Shown: positions 7,697 through 17,055, counted from the stretch's first letter. The stretch is DNA of 64,000 bases from Flavobacterium sp. SUN052 (GCF_028867935.1 NZ_JAPQNS010000001.1:1178001-1242000); one strand, 5' to 3'. A program made the numbers and translations. Notes: generated by a model not told the origin, from the letters alone.

Positions 7697-9079
7697 ATGG
7701 CTAAAATCAAAACGTCTTATTTCTGCCAGAGTTGTGGGCAGCAATCACCCAAATGGCTGGGTCGCTGCCCGTCGTGCGGGGAGTGGAATACATTTGTTGA
7801 AGAGGTTGTCCAGAAAGACGAACCCGAAAAAGGGGACTGGCGTGTAACAACGGGTGGATCGCAGAAGGCAGCCCCCAAACCAAAAGCCCTCCATGCTATC
7901 AATTATGAAGAACAGCCCCGCACCACTACCGTTGACGCCGAACTCAACCGAGTCTTGGGCGGAGGTATTGTACCGGGCTCGCTGGTGTTGATTGGCGGAG
8001 AGCCAGGTATTGGTAAGTCGACATTGATGTTGCAGATTGCCATGACCTTGCCCGGAACGCGGGTGCTTTATGTGTCGGGAGAAGAGAGCGAGCATCAGAT
8101 CAAGATGCGGGCCGAACGACTGGATGCCCCCACGAGCGACTGCCACGTAATGACCGAAACGTCCACGCAGAACATTTTTAGGGTAGTAGAACACTTTGAA
8201 CCCGAAGTGCTCATTATAGACTCCATTCAGACCATGCACTCCTCACTCGTAGAGTCGGGGGCGGGAAGTGTGTCGCAGGTGCGGGAGTGTACCGCCGAGT
8301 TTATGAAATACGCCAAAGAGTCGGGGGTGCCGGTATTCATGATTGGGCACATCACCAAAGAAGGCACCATTGCCGGTCCCAAAGTTCTTGAACACATGGT
8401 CGATACTGTGCTCAGCTTCGAAGGTGACCGCCACACCACGTACCGGATTCTTCGCACCACCAAAAACCGTTTCGGAAGCACGTCCGAACTGGGCATTTAC
8501 GAAATGCTGGGATCAGGATTGCGGCAGGTAACAAACCCCTCCGAAATTCTGATTTCACAACGCGACGAAATTCTGAGTGGCGTCGCCATTGGCTCCATGC
8601 TAGAAGGGAATCGCCCGCTGATGATCGAGATTCAGGCGCTTGTGGGTGTTTCGACTTACGGCACGCCCCAGCGAAGCAGCACTGGCTTCGATAATAAACG
8701 TTTGCAGATGTTGTTGGCTGTGCTCGAAAAGCGCGGTGGATTTCGGTTGGGTCAGCAAGACGTTTTTCTGAACATTGCGGGTGGCTTAAAAGTCGAAGAT
8801 CCCGCCATTGACTTGTCGGTGTGTGCAGCCATTGTGTCGTCGTACGAAGATATTGCGATTCCGTCTACAGTGGCTTTTGCCGCTGAGATTGGCCTCGGTG
8901 GCGAAGTACGTGCCGTCAGCCGGATTGAACAGCGCATTGCTGAGGCCCAAAAACTGGGTTTTAAAGAGATTTTTGTGTCGAAATACAATCTCAAGGGGGT
9001 CGAAGCGAGCGAATACAAAATCAAAATTCGCCCGGTCGCTAAATTAGACGAAGTGTTTCAGGGCGTGTTAATGGGGTAA
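7697..9079 (+). CDS. radA: DNA repair protein RadA
   Basis: A 460-residue protein with all RadA hallmarks: an N-terminal zinc finger (C10, C13, C24, C27), Walker A GGEPGIGKST at about 100-109, the diagnostic KNRFGS motif near residue 257, and a C-terminal Lon-protease-like domain. RadA is a hexameric helicase that promotes branch migration of recombination intermediates. The ATG at 7697 gives the canonical N-terminus MAKIKTSYFCQSCG. It appears monocistronic. Confidence 0.96.
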   Translation: MAKIKTSYFCQSCGQQSPKWLGRCPSCGEWNTFVEEVVQKDEPEKGDWRVTTGGSQKAAPKPKALHAINYEEQPRTTTVDAELNRVLGGGIVPGSLVLIGGEPGIGKSTLMLQIAMTLPGTRVLYVSGEESEHQIKMRAERLDAPTSDCHVMTETSTQNIFRVVEHFEPEVLIIDSIQTMHSSLVESGAGSVSQVRECTAEFMKYAKESGVPVFMIGHITKEGTIAGPKVLEHMVDTVLSFEGDRHTTYRILRTTKNRFGSTSELGIYEMLGSGLRQVTNPSEILISQRDEILSGVAIGSMLEGNRPLMIEIQALVGVSTYGTPQRSSTGFDNKRLQMLLAVLEKRGGFRLGQQDVFLNIAGGLKVEDPAIDLSVCAAIVSSYEDIAIPSTVAFAAEIGLGGEVRAVSRIEQRIAEAQKLGFKEIFVSKYNLKGVEASEYKIKIRPVAKLDEVFQGVLMG

Positions 9080-9191
9080 ATGGGTGATTTATGTAAAATA
9101 AATAGTTCAAATAGGCTAGTATCATATATATAAATCGACAATTGTTATTTCGTGGGTGGGATTATTGGCATCTAATCCCGATTTTTGGCCT

Positions 9192-10334
9192 ATGCGCGTA
9201 CTCATTGCTCCAGATAAGTTTAAAGGGTCGTTAACCGCAACAGAAGTTGCCTGTTGCGTAAAGAAGGCATTATTGGCCTATCAGCCCATGCTGGAAACTA
9301 CTCTCAGACCCGTAGCTGATGGGGGAGAGGGCACTGCTGAAGTGCTGACAACGGCCACCAACGGTAAACTCTGGACGGTTAGAGTGAATGATCCACTCTT
9401 TCGACCCGTTAATGCAACATACGGTATTTCGGGCGATGGCGAAACAGCTTTCGTTGAAATGGCTCAGGCATCTGGCTTGAATTTGTTAAAATCCGAAGAG
9501 CGTAACCCATTGCTGGCCACCACGTTTGGTACTGGAGAATTAATTAAGGATGCAATTTTGAGGGGCGTCCGTGAAGTGGTACTTTGCATTGGCGGTAGCG
9601 CTACTACTGATGCAGGTATGGGTATGGCAGCGGCTTTGGGATACGAATTTCTAGATAAAAAGAACGCTCCCCTGCATCCCGTTGGGCAATCAATGCGGTA
9701 CGTGAATCGCATTCGGCGGGCCTCGCTCGACATTGATCTGCGGAGCGTTCGGTTTCGAGTAGCCTGCGATGTCGAAAATCCATTGTTTGGACCAAACGGA
9801 GCCGCCAGCATCTATGGCCCCCAGAAAGGAGCCACAACGAAAATGGTAAAAGAACTGGACAAAGGCCTGCAAACTATTGCCAATGTTTTGAAGCGCGATT
9901 TTGGTATCGACGAAGCTGATAAACCCGGAAGCGGAGCAGCCGGAGGGTTAGGATATGGCGCGCGGGTTTTTTTGAAAGCTACTTTTCAGAATGGATTTGA
10001 TCTGGTATCGGACATGCTCGATATGGCGGGGGAAATTGGCCGTACAGACCTAATCATTACTGGAGAAGGTAGCCTCGATATGCAAACGCTGGAGGGAAAG
10101 GTGATTGCTGGTCTGGCCCGATTAGCCAAATCCCACCAGGTTCCGGTGATTGCTTTTTGCGGTCGGCTGGCGCTAAATCAAGGGCAACTTCAACAGGTAG
10201 GTTTACAGGAAGCTATTCCGATAACACCCGTATCAATGGCTCTCAGCGAAGCCATGATTCAGGCGCCCGTGCTGCTCGATCTGGCAACGCACGAATGGGC
10301 CATTAACCGGCTGGGGCAATACGATAAAAAGTAG
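9192..10334 (+). CDS. Glycerate 2-kinase family protein
   Basis: A 380-residue protein beginning MRVLIAPDKFKGSLTA, the family signature, with VADGGEGT near residue 47 and the GGSATTDAGMGMAAALG nucleotide-binding loop. The family (GarK/GlxK) phosphorylates D-glycerate in glyoxylate and glycerate metabolism. A late GSGAAGGLGYG motif is also present. The start is the ATG at 9192; twelve upstream in-frame codons precede the signature. No neighbouring glyoxylate genes are visible, so the pathway context is unknown. Confidence 0.9.
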   Translation: MRVLIAPDKFKGSLTATEVACCVKKALLAYQPMLETTLRPVADGGEGTAEVLTTATNGKLWTVRVNDPLFRPVNATYGISGDGETAFVEMAQASGLNLLKSEERNPLLATTFGTGELIKDAILRGVREVVLCIGGSATTDAGMGMAAALGYEFLDKKNAPLHPVGQSMRYVNRIRRASLDIDLRSVRFRVACDVENPLFGPNGAASIYGPQKGATTKMVKELDKGLQTIANVLKRDFGIDEADKPGSGAAGGLGYGARVFLKATFQNGFDLVSDMLDMAGEIGRTDLIITGEGSLDMQTLEGKVIAGLARLAKSHQVPVIAFCGRLALNQGQLQQVGLQEAIPITPVSMALSEAMIQAPVLLDLATHEWAINRLGQYDKK

Positions 10335-10373
10335 TTCTCCTTAAAACCAATCTAAAACTATTGTCGTGAGGTA

Positions 10374-10399
10374 GAGTTAGTAAAATGTATTACTAACTC
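10374..10399. promoter_or_regulatory. 10-bp hairpin or operator before the hydrolase
   Basis: GAGTTAGTAA (10374-10383) and TTACTAACTC (10390-10399) form a perfect inverted repeat with a 6-nt centre, 9 nt before the hydrolase start and 40 nt after the kinase stop. It could be an operator, a leader hairpin or a weak terminator. Confidence 0.45.
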
Positions 10400-10408
10400 A
10401 ATAACGTT

Positions 10409-11284
10409 ATGCCTTACATCAAAACCGGCGACAACCGCCACAACGAATCCGTAAGTTTATTCTATGAAGATTACGGCCAGGGTCAGCCTGTTGTGTTTAT
10501 TCATGGGTGGCCACTTGATCACCAAATGTGGGAATATCAACTAACCGAACTTGCTCAGCAAGGGCTACGTTGCATCGCCTATGATCGGCGTGGATTTGGT
10601 AAATCGTCTAAACCTTTCGATGGTTATAATTACGACACGTTTGCCGATGACCTGAAAGCTGTTCTGGACGAGTTAGACCTTCAGAATGTGACTCTAGTAG
10701 GTTTCTCAATGGGAGCCGGTGAAATTGCCCGCTACATGAGCCGCCATAATGGCGCTCGCATTGCCAAAGTGGCGTTGGTGAGCGGAGTAACCCCTTATCT
10801 GTTAAAGACCGATGACAACCCAGATGGTGTTGACGTTTCTACGTTTGATGAGATGGTTGAGAACCTCAAGAAAGATCGAGCTGATTTTCTACAAACATTT
10901 GCCAAGCAGTTTTACGGCGTCAGTCTGATCAGCAAGCCCGTTAGTCAGGCTATGCTCGATGGTGATTTTGTACGGGCTTACCTAGCATCGCCCAAAGCAA
11001 CTATCGACTGTGTGCGGGCATTTTCGGAAACAGATTTCCGCTCCGACGTTCAGGGAATTAACGTACCTACCCTGATTATTCACGGCGATTCAGATAAAAC
11101 TGTTCCCATTGAGTCGTCGGGTGAGCAGACGGCGAACCTGATGATGAACGCCACGTACAAAATTTACGACGGTGCTCCACACGGTTTATTTTATACCGAG
11201 CGTGAGATGCTGAATCAGGACTTACTCAACTTTGTTCTGGAACCATCGATGGCAACGCGCCCATCAACAGCAACAACGTATTAA
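10409..11284 (+). CDS. Alpha/beta hydrolase, chloroperoxidase/esterase type
   Basis: A 291-residue alpha/beta hydrolase. FIHGWPLDHQMWE gives the oxyanion-hole HGW motif, VGFSMGAGEIARY the nucleophile elbow (Ser in GFSMG), IHGDSDKTVP the acid, and GAPHGLF the histidine. The FSMGxGE sequence is characteristic of cofactor-free haloperoxidases and arylesterases. It has no signal peptide, so it is cytoplasmic. The substrate cannot be read from the sequence. A fold-back repeat begins 8 nt after its stop. Confidence 0.85.
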   Translation: MPYIKTGDNRHNESVSLFYEDYGQGQPVVFIHGWPLDHQMWEYQLTELAQQGLRCIAYDRRGFGKSSKPFDGYNYDTFADDLKAVLDELDLQNVTLVGFSMGAGEIARYMSRHNGARIAKVALVSGVTPYLLKTDDNPDGVDVSTFDEMVENLKKDRADFLQTFAKQFYGVSLISKPVSQAMLDGDFVRAYLASPKATIDCVRAFSETDFRSDVQGINVPTLIIHGDSDKTVPIESSGEQTANLMMNATYKIYDGAPHGLFYTEREMLNQDLLNFVLEPSMATRPSTATTY

Positions 11285-11292
11285 TAGTTGAC

Positions 11293-11374
11293 AGCTAGCA
11301 GTGAACGGCTAACAGTGGGCAACGAGCAGTAAGTGCTTGTTCATCCGCCGACTGTTAGCTGTTCACTGCTAGCT
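11293..11374. repeat. 24-bp-stem inverted repeat between convergent genes
   Basis: Arms 11293-11316 and 11351-11374 pair over 24 bp with one G-T position, loop 34 nt; shorter nested CAGT/CTGCTCACTG words lie inside. It sits 8 nt after the hydrolase stop and 10 nt from the stop of the convergent NuiA-like gene. It is probably a bidirectional terminator of the low-complexity hairpin class. Confidence 0.85.
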
Positions 11375-11384
11375 GCTCACTGTT

Positions 11385-11822
11385 TTAGGTTTCAACAACC
11401 TTGGTTTTAAGACCGGCCCGGTCACCTTCGACGGTGCGGCCCAGTAAGTACACATCAATTTCAGAGTCGCCCACCCGGAATACCTGCCGTACACTCAGGT
11501 GTTGTTCAATCACCTGCTTTAGTTTACAGAACGTTTCCGTTCGTTTTTTCTCCTCCTCTTCATACCATTCCTCAACAGTTGTTACTGGTTTCCAAAATTC
11601 TTCTTCGGGAATTTCTTCAACGAATACGGAAGGCGGCAGCATGAGCCATTCCTCGATCTGACTACCAGTAAGCGGAGCTTCCTGCTTTAGGTAGCACTGG
11701 GTAAAAAATATGGGTTCGTCAGATTCACTGGGATAAAGCAAATCGGCTATCAGTGGTTTTACAATTTCTTCAAGGCTAGATGATGTCACTGGGGCGTTAC
11801 TCTCAGGTGTTTCGTTCGTCAT
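11385..11822 (-). CDS. Nuclease A inhibitor-like protein (NuiA family)
   Basis: A 145-residue acidic protein matching the NuiA pattern: SLEEIVKPLIADLLYPSESD, PLTGSQIEEWL, a WKPVTTVEEWYEEEEKK segment and a C-terminal FRVGDSEIDVYLLGRT followed by AGLKTKVVET. NuiA proteins inhibit secreted non-specific DNA/RNA endonucleases by inserting an acidic C-terminal element into the active site. There is no signal peptide. No matching NucA-type nuclease is in the window, so it is an orphan inhibitor here. The ATG at 11822 is the only good start. Confidence 0.75.
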   Translation of the reverse strand: MTNETPESNAPVTSSSLEEIVKPLIADLLYPSESDEPIFFTQCYLKQEAPLTGSQIEEWLMLPPSVFVEEIPEEEFWKPVTTVEEWYEEEEKKRTETFCKLKQVIEQHLSVRQVFRVGDSEIDVYLLGRTVEGDRAGLKTKVVET

Positions 11823-11949
11823 AGTTGCTCGGGTCGATTTTGTGCTAATTTACAACGCAAGTATTATGCTGTTGCCATTTTATGCCTACTTTTCGGTCTA
11901 CTTACAAATACCAGGACTTGTTATTTTAACCCTTTTACAGACATCGGTC

Positions 11950-12522
11950 ATGTTAGAGACTTTAATGAATTTAGTGCGTCAGCAGTCAGGCGAAGCAATC
12001 ATCAAAAACCCCGCAGTACCCAACGAACACAATGATACCGCCATGCAGTCAGTGATGGATGGGATCATGGGCGGTTTGCAACAGCAGGCGCAAGGCGGTA
12101 ATATTGGTGGGTTGCTCAGCACGATTATGGGTCAGCAGGGCGGAGCCAGCAATTTGCAAAACCCGATCATTGGTGGCATTATGAACAATGTTGTCGGTAG
12201 TCTGATGGGCCGTTTAGGCGTGTCGCAGGGGGTTGCCAGCGGCATCGCCAGTGCCGTAGTCCCAATGGTGCTCGAAAAGCTCTTCTCAAAAGCAACTGAT
12301 CCTTCCGATTCAAGTATCGACGTGGGTGGTATTATGAGTCAGGCAACGGGCAACCAACAAGCTGCCAGTGTTGACTGGATGGGTATGGCCTCAACGGCAA
12401 TGGCCGACGGTAAACTCGATATGAGTGACGTGATGCGTGTAGCAGGCGGCTTTATGGGCGGTGGCGGTCAGCAGGGGGGCGGTGGCCTCGGCGGTATGCT
12501 GGGCGGCCTGTTTGGCAAGTAG
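11950..12522 (+). CDS. DUF937 (YidB-like) protein
   Basis: A 190-residue protein rich in Gly, Met and Gln with the DUF937 layout: METLMNLVRQQSGEAI start, internal GGLLSTIMGQQGG and MGRLGVSQGVASGIASAVVPMVLEKLF helices, then a VDWMGMASTAMADGKLDMSDVM segment and a glycine-rich tail ending GGMLGGLFGK. No signal peptide. The start is the ATG at 11950; upstream in-frame sequence is a hydrophobic read-through without family match. Function unknown. The stop is 3 nt from a perfect 25-bp inverted repeat. Confidence 0.7.
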   Translation: MLETLMNLVRQQSGEAIIKNPAVPNEHNDTAMQSVMDGIMGGLQQQAQGGNIGGLLSTIMGQQGGASNLQNPIIGGIMNNVVGSLMGRLGVSQGVASGIASAVVPMVLEKLFSKATDPSDSSIDVGGIMSQATGNQQAASVDWMGMASTAMADGKLDMSDVMRVAGGFMGGGGQQGGGGLGGMLGGLFGK

Positions 12523-12525
12523 GTA

Positions 12526-12585
12526 ATTGGTAACTGAGGGAAAAGGTAATGATATACCTAATTACCTTTTCCCTCAGTTACCAAT
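12526..12585. repeat. 25-bp perfect inverted repeat, GGTAACTGAGGG type
   Basis: Arms 12526-12550 and 12561-12585 are perfectly complementary over 25 bp, loop 10 nt. The left arm begins 3 nt after the DUF937 stop. The right arm lies inside the convergent menC-like gene and encodes its last codons (LVTEGKGN-stop). Probably a bidirectional terminator that has been incorporated into coding sequence. Confidence 0.92.
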
Positions 12586-13661
12586 CCATCCAGATTCCAC
12601 TTCTCACCGGGAACATAGCTGATCTGGCCGTGTTCGGTACGCAGTGGACTGTCGAAATTGTTGTGGTAGAGTTGACCCGTTCCCAAACCTTGAGGAATCA
12701 GGTGACGGTATTTGGCTGTGTATTGTGCAATGGCATTCAGACCGATATTCGATTCCAGCGCTGAGGTGATCCACCAGCCAATGTTGAGCCGATTGGCTAA
12801 TTCAATCCATTCGTCAGAATGGCGTAATCCACCCAGCAGTGTTGGCTTCAACACCACAAACTGAGGCTGGATTTTCTTTAATAATCGAAATTTATCCACG
12901 TATTCCATGTGCCCAATCAACTCCTCATCCAGAGCAATGGGTAGGGGTGAGTGCCGACATAATTCGGCCATCTGATCGTGGTTTCCAGCCCGAATGGGTT
13001 GCTCAATGGAATGCAGTTGGAAGGCCGATAAACGAGTCAGCTTATCCATTGCCTCGTCGAGGCTAAACGCGCCATTGGCGTCTACACGCAGGGTAATTTG
13101 TTCGGGCGAAAACCGTTCCCGAATTGATGCCAGCAACTCCAGTTCCTGCTCAAAGTCGATAGCGCCAATTTTCAACTTCAACGTTGTGTAACCCGCAGCC
13201 AGCTTTTCTTCGATCTGGCGCTTCATAAACGAAGGTTCACCCATCCAGATCAGGCCATTGATCGGTAAGCTCCGCACCCCTCGCACAAAATCATTATCCG
13301 CAATAATCCGTTGCCCCCCCGACAGAAAGTCGAGCATGGCCGTTTCGAAGCCAAAAAGCACACTGGGCAATTCCTGACCAATCAACTGATTCAGCACAAT
13401 GGGTACATTCCAGGAAAACAGCTGAAGGTCGAGTTTGCTGAAGTATTGGCAGAGGTCGGCTAGCCGTTGTTCAAAATCGGGTTGAGCGTCTAAGCTAAGA
13501 CCAGGTAGCGGTCCACATTCGCCCAAACCCATCACTGAAGGGTCTTCATCATCGTAAATTCGAACGATGTACGAATCTTTTTCCGTTAACACGCCCCTCG
13601 ACGTACCGGCTTCAAATCGAAATCGAAGCGTATGTTTCAGGTAGTCGGATACTAAGGCCAT
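12558..13661 (-). CDS. menC: o-Succinylbenzoate synthase / enolase-superfamily enzyme
   Basis: A 367-residue enolase-superfamily protein. The N-terminal capping domain (SYIVRIYDDEDPSVMGLGECGPLPG) is followed by the barrel with the TLKLKIG lysine motif, LRVDANGAF and IEQPI metal-ligand regions, and VVLKPTLLGG. This pattern fits MenC, which dehydrates SHCHC to o-succinylbenzoate in menaquinone synthesis; related dipeptide epimerases cannot be excluded. Other men genes are not nearby. The last nine residues come from the arm of the fold-back repeat and are probably not part of the conserved fold. Confidence 0.8.
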   Translation of the reverse strand: MALVSDYLKHTLRFRFEAGTSRGVLTEKDSYIVRIYDDEDPSVMGLGECGPLPGLSLDAQPDFEQRLADLCQYFSKLDLQLFSWNVPIVLNQLIGQELPSVLFGFETAMLDFLSGGQRIIADNDFVRGVRSLPINGLIWMGEPSFMKRQIEEKLAAGYTTLKLKIGAIDFEQELELLASIRERFSPEQITLRVDANGAFSLDEAMDKLTRLSAFQLHSIEQPIRAGNHDQMAELCRHSPLPIALDEELIGHMEYVDKFRLLKKIQPQFVVLKPTLLGGLRHSDEWIELANRLNIGWWITSALESNIGLNAIAQYTAKYRHLIPQGLGTGQLYHNNFDSPLRTEHGQISYVPGEKWNLDGLVTEGKGN

Positions 13662-13708
13662 AGAGACTGTTGGGCGGTGTCAGTGGGTAATTGAAACGGG
13701 AATTATGG

Positions 13709-13716
13709 TACTTTTG
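13709..13716 (+). promoter_or_regulatory. lpxK -7 promoter element
   Basis: TACTTTTG fits TAnnTTTG. It lies 51 nt before the ATG at 13768 and downstream of the alternative start at 13705, so it supports the later start for lpxK. Confidence 0.5.
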
Positions 13717-13767
13717 AACGCGAATAAAACAAAGAAATCTCAGATTTGTAACTATCAGTTTGTGTCA

Positions 13768-14835
13768 ATGTGGCTGTTACGTCCGTTCAGTGCTTTATAT
13801 GGTCAACTACTTGACTATCGTAACTGGTTGTATGATAGACGAGTAAAACTTGTTTTTACCCCCTTACAAAAAACCATTAGTGTTGGAAATTTGACGGTCG
13901 GTGGAACTGGTAAAACGCCGATGATTGAGTATCTGGTAAAGAAGTTACTTAGTGGTGCATCCGAACGTGAACAATTGGAGCAACACGCAGGACAACTTGC
14001 TACGCTGAGCCGAGGCTATGGGCGACGCTCTACCGGGTTTCGATTGGCAAGCCCGACTGACACCGCTGATACGATTGGTGACGAACCACTCCAACTTTAC
14101 CAAAAGTTTGGTCATCGGCTAACTGTTTCCGTAGCCGAACGACGGGCAGAAGGCTTACAAAAACTGGCTAGCCAATGCCCTGAGATCGATGTGGTTTTGC
14201 TCGATGATGCCTTTCAGCACCGGGCCGTACAACCCCACCTCAACATACTACTTACCGATTATAATAGACCTTTTTACCGTGACCATCCGTTTCCGGAAGG
14301 CCGATTACGCGAACGGCGTCATGGCGCTAAAAGGGCCGATATAATTGTGGTCACCAAGTGCGCAGATGACCTTACATTTGGTGAAAAGCAGCGGATAATA
14401 GACGATATTACCCCGTATAAAGTTACTCAAACACCTATTTTTTTTTCAGGTTTATATTACGAGAAGCCTAAACCATTTGGGAATCACCCCCTTGTACCTA
14501 CCGAAAAAACAACAGTCGTACTGGTGTCGGGCCTAGCCAACGCCGATTCGCTGGAAACCTACGTCAGTCGAACATTTACGCTGTTACAGCATCATCGATA
14601 CAAAGACCATTATGCCTATAGTCGGGTAGACGTTGATACATTACTGCTAAATTTGCCCGCTGGCGCTATTTTGCTTACGACCGAAAAAGACTGGGTTAAA
14701 CTAAATCCGTTGTTAACGGACAAAGAGCGGGCAACACTACCAGTGTATTATTTGCCGGTAGGCGTTCGTTTTTTAGACGGCGAAGAAGCCTTTTTAGAAC
14801 ATATCAATGCCGTAGTTTATCCTAAAAATACTTAA
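13768..14835 (+). CDS. lpxK: Tetraacyldisaccharide 4'-kinase
   Basis: A 355-residue protein with MWLLRPFSALYG at the N-terminus, the Walker A VGGTGKT at about 44-50, GDEPLQLYQKFG, and VVLLDDAFQHRAVQ, all LpxK signatures. It phosphorylates the 4' position of the lipid A disaccharide at the inner membrane. The start at 13768 is favoured by family length and by a -7 box at 13709; the 21 codons upstream in frame lie before or in the promoter. The next gene encodes a putative porin on the same strand with its own -7 box. Confidence 0.93.
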   Translation: MWLLRPFSALYGQLLDYRNWLYDRRVKLVFTPLQKTISVGNLTVGGTGKTPMIEYLVKKLLSGASEREQLEQHAGQLATLSRGYGRRSTGFRLASPTDTADTIGDEPLQLYQKFGHRLTVSVAERRAEGLQKLASQCPEIDVVLLDDAFQHRAVQPHLNILLTDYNRPFYRDHPFPEGRLRERRHGAKRADIIVVTKCADDLTFGEKQRIIDDITPYKVTQTPIFFSGLYYEKPKPFGNHPLVPTEKTTVVLVSGLANADSLETYVSRTFTLLQHHRYKDHYAYSRVDVDTLLLNLPAGAILLTTEKDWVKLNPLLTDKERATLPVYYLPVGVRFLDGEEAFLEHINAVVYPKNT

Positions 14836-14872
14836 CCTGACCAGGTGGGACGCTCCTTCCGGTGTTTTGCGT

Positions 14873-14880
14873 TAATTTTG
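14873..14880 (+). promoter_or_regulatory. -7 promoter element of the porin gene
   Basis: TAATTTTG, a full TAnnTTTG match, 49 nt before the likely TTG start at 14930. A start at 14888 would leave almost no leader, which argues against it. Confidence 0.5.
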
Positions 14881-14929
14881 CCAGGCATTGGCATCCGCGT
14901 GCCATCATTATCATCAACTCCAGTTTCCG

Positions 14930-16990
14930 TTGACTACGTTCTCCCTCATTGCCCGAATTATTGTCTTTTCTGTTAGCTGTCTATCCCTTGTTTCGCTTTC
15001 TACCGGAGCATTAGCACAGGGGTTTCCCGGTACAACCTTGCCGGGGCGAGCTGGTGGCTTTGGCGGGCAGACAAGTGGGCAGCCCGGCGCTGGACGGTCG
15101 TCGTCTACGGGCAGGGGCTCCATCGACGATTCGACCAAGGTGATTTATGGCCCCCGCACTACCCGCTATTTTCTCGAAGCTGATGTGTTGAATAACCGTA
15201 AAACCCTGTTTACGACTGATACGCTGCTTGATGGAGTACACCTCTACAATTTCGTCCAGCGAAACGGAAGCCTTTACCAGGATCTGGGTAACCTCGGCAC
15301 AGCACTCCGCCCCGTTTTTTACCAGGAGCCTACCCAGATTGGCGCGCAAACTGGGTATTCGGTCTATGCGCCGTATGCGTATCAGCTCAGCCAAATCAAA
15401 TACTACGATACCAAATCACCCTTCACCCGGATGTACTTTGTGCTGGGAGGGCGAAACCAAAACGTGCTGAATTTCGATTTCAGCCAGAACGTGAATCCAC
15501 GGCTGAATTTTGGCTTCAATGCACAACGCGTAACCTCACGCAAGCAGTTTGGCATTCCGGCAGCAACCTCATCTAGTTCCAATGCGATTTTTCTGGCACA
15601 AAGCTGGGCCTTTGTTGGCCACATGAATTACCGGACTAAGGATGAAAAGTACATCCTTCTGTTGCATTTCAACCATCTGAACCACGACATACCCGAGCAG
15701 GGGGGCGTGTTGCCCAACCCCCGGGCCGACAGCACCCGGGATTTCTTTTACTATGACGGTAACCCCCGGTTAAATAATGCCAATGGAAAAGAGCTGCGAA
15801 ACATGTGGCACGCCTATCAGCACTATAAAATAGCAGAGGGTTTCCAGTTGTTTCACCGGCTCGATTATCTCCGGCAGATTAACAGTTTCAACGACTATAG
15901 CCTGCAAACAGACTCAACGCTGACTTCTGGTTTCTACCCAACCATTGAGCGGTCACAATTTCCCGATACCGTCCGTCGGGCTGAACTTGACAGTACAGCT
16001 ACGTTTCAGGATAACCGCTACCGACTGCTCGAAAATCAATTTGGTATAAAAGGTGACTATAAAGGGTTTAATTACCGGGCGTACATTCGAAACCGGGTTT
16101 ACGGGCAGCAAGGGCGTTATAACCGGCTACCTAGCAAACTGGATTCAACCTCATTCTGGGGGACGTATAATAACCCGAAGCTACGGCAGGAGACGTTTCT
16201 GGGCCTTTGGCTTGGCTATTATTTCCCCGATAGTCTGACACGACTCACTGCTGAAGGAGAATATCTGGTTGGACGCGACCTTCGGCTCGAAGGACAACTG
16301 GAAACCCGATTTGCCACGGTGGGGTACCGAAGCGTATTTGCATCGCCTACCTTGTTGCAGCAGCGTTTTGAGAGCAATAACTACAGTTGGGCTAATAATT
16401 TTGGCTTGCGAGGAACCCAACACGCCTATGGGACGCTGAACCTGAAATACAAAACGGTACAGATTCAGCCCGGCCTCGACTATTTCCTACTTAATAACTA
16501 CATCTATTACGATGAAGATGCCCGCCCGCAGCAATTGGGCAGTGCGTTTAGTATGGTGCGCGTCGGCTTGGGAGTATCGGCAGGGAAAGGACGCTGGAAA
16601 GCCCAAACGCAGGGATATTATACGCTCATTTCGCGCAGCGACATTATGCGGGCTCCCAAACTGTTTGTGAATGCACGGGCTACATACGACTTCATTTTTA
16701 AGAAAGTGCTGTTTATCCAAACTGGGGTTGAGCTTCATTACAAGTCATCTTATTTTGCCGATGCTTATATGCCTTTGACACAGCAGTTTTACCTGCAAAA
16801 CAAGCAAAAAGTTGAAGGCTATGTATTAGCTGATGTATTCGCGAATTTTCGAATCAACCGAACTCGCCTATTCGTGAAAATGGCTCATGTGAATCAGGGC
16901 GTCACTGCTCCCGGTTATTATGTCACGCCCGGTTATCTGGCAATGCGCCGAAGCTTTGGCTTTGGCGTTGATTGGTATTTGTTCGATTAA
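14930..16990 (+). CDS. Putative porin (large Bacteroidota outer-membrane barrel)
   Basis: About 686 residues. A signal peptide (FSVSCLSLVSLSTGALAQ) is followed by a Gly/Thr/Ser-rich linker and a long region of alternating strands with many Tyr, Phe and Asn, ending in a strand with VDWYLF. The segment DSTKVIYGPRTTRYFLEADV and later TRMYFVLGGRNQNVLN resemble the Bacteroidota 'putative porin' family. No ATG precedes the signal peptide in a sensible place; TTG at 14930 (LTTFSLIARIIV read as Met) is the best start, with TTG at 14888 as alternative. Substrate unknown. Confidence 0.75.
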   Translation: MTTFSLIARIIVFSVSCLSLVSLSTGALAQGFPGTTLPGRAGGFGGQTSGQPGAGRSSSTGRGSIDDSTKVIYGPRTTRYFLEADVLNNRKTLFTTDTLLDGVHLYNFVQRNGSLYQDLGNLGTALRPVFYQEPTQIGAQTGYSVYAPYAYQLSQIKYYDTKSPFTRMYFVLGGRNQNVLNFDFSQNVNPRLNFGFNAQRVTSRKQFGIPAATSSSSNAIFLAQSWAFVGHMNYRTKDEKYILLLHFNHLNHDIPEQGGVLPNPRADSTRDFFYYDGNPRLNNANGKELRNMWHAYQHYKIAEGFQLFHRLDYLRQINSFNDYSLQTDSTLTSGFYPTIERSQFPDTVRRAELDSTATFQDNRYRLLENQFGIKGDYKGFNYRAYIRNRVYGQQGRYNRLPSKLDSTSFWGTYNNPKLRQETFLGLWLGYYFPDSLTRLTAEGEYLVGRDLRLEGQLETRFATVGYRSVFASPTLLQQRFESNNYSWANNFGLRGTQHAYGTLNLKYKTVQIQPGLDYFLLNNYIYYDEDARPQQLGSAFSMVRVGLGVSAGKGRWKAQTQGYYTLISRSDIMRAPKLFVNARATYDFIFKKVLFIQTGVELHYKSSYFADAYMPLTQQFYLQNKQKVEGYVLADVFANFRINRTRLFVKMAHVNQGVTAPGYYVTPGYLAMRRSFGFGVDWYLFD

Positions 16991-17055
16991 ACAGCGTCCA
17001 GTTAACGTAGTCTGGTTTTATCAGGGATGAAAACTGAAAGCAACGCACTTTTACA

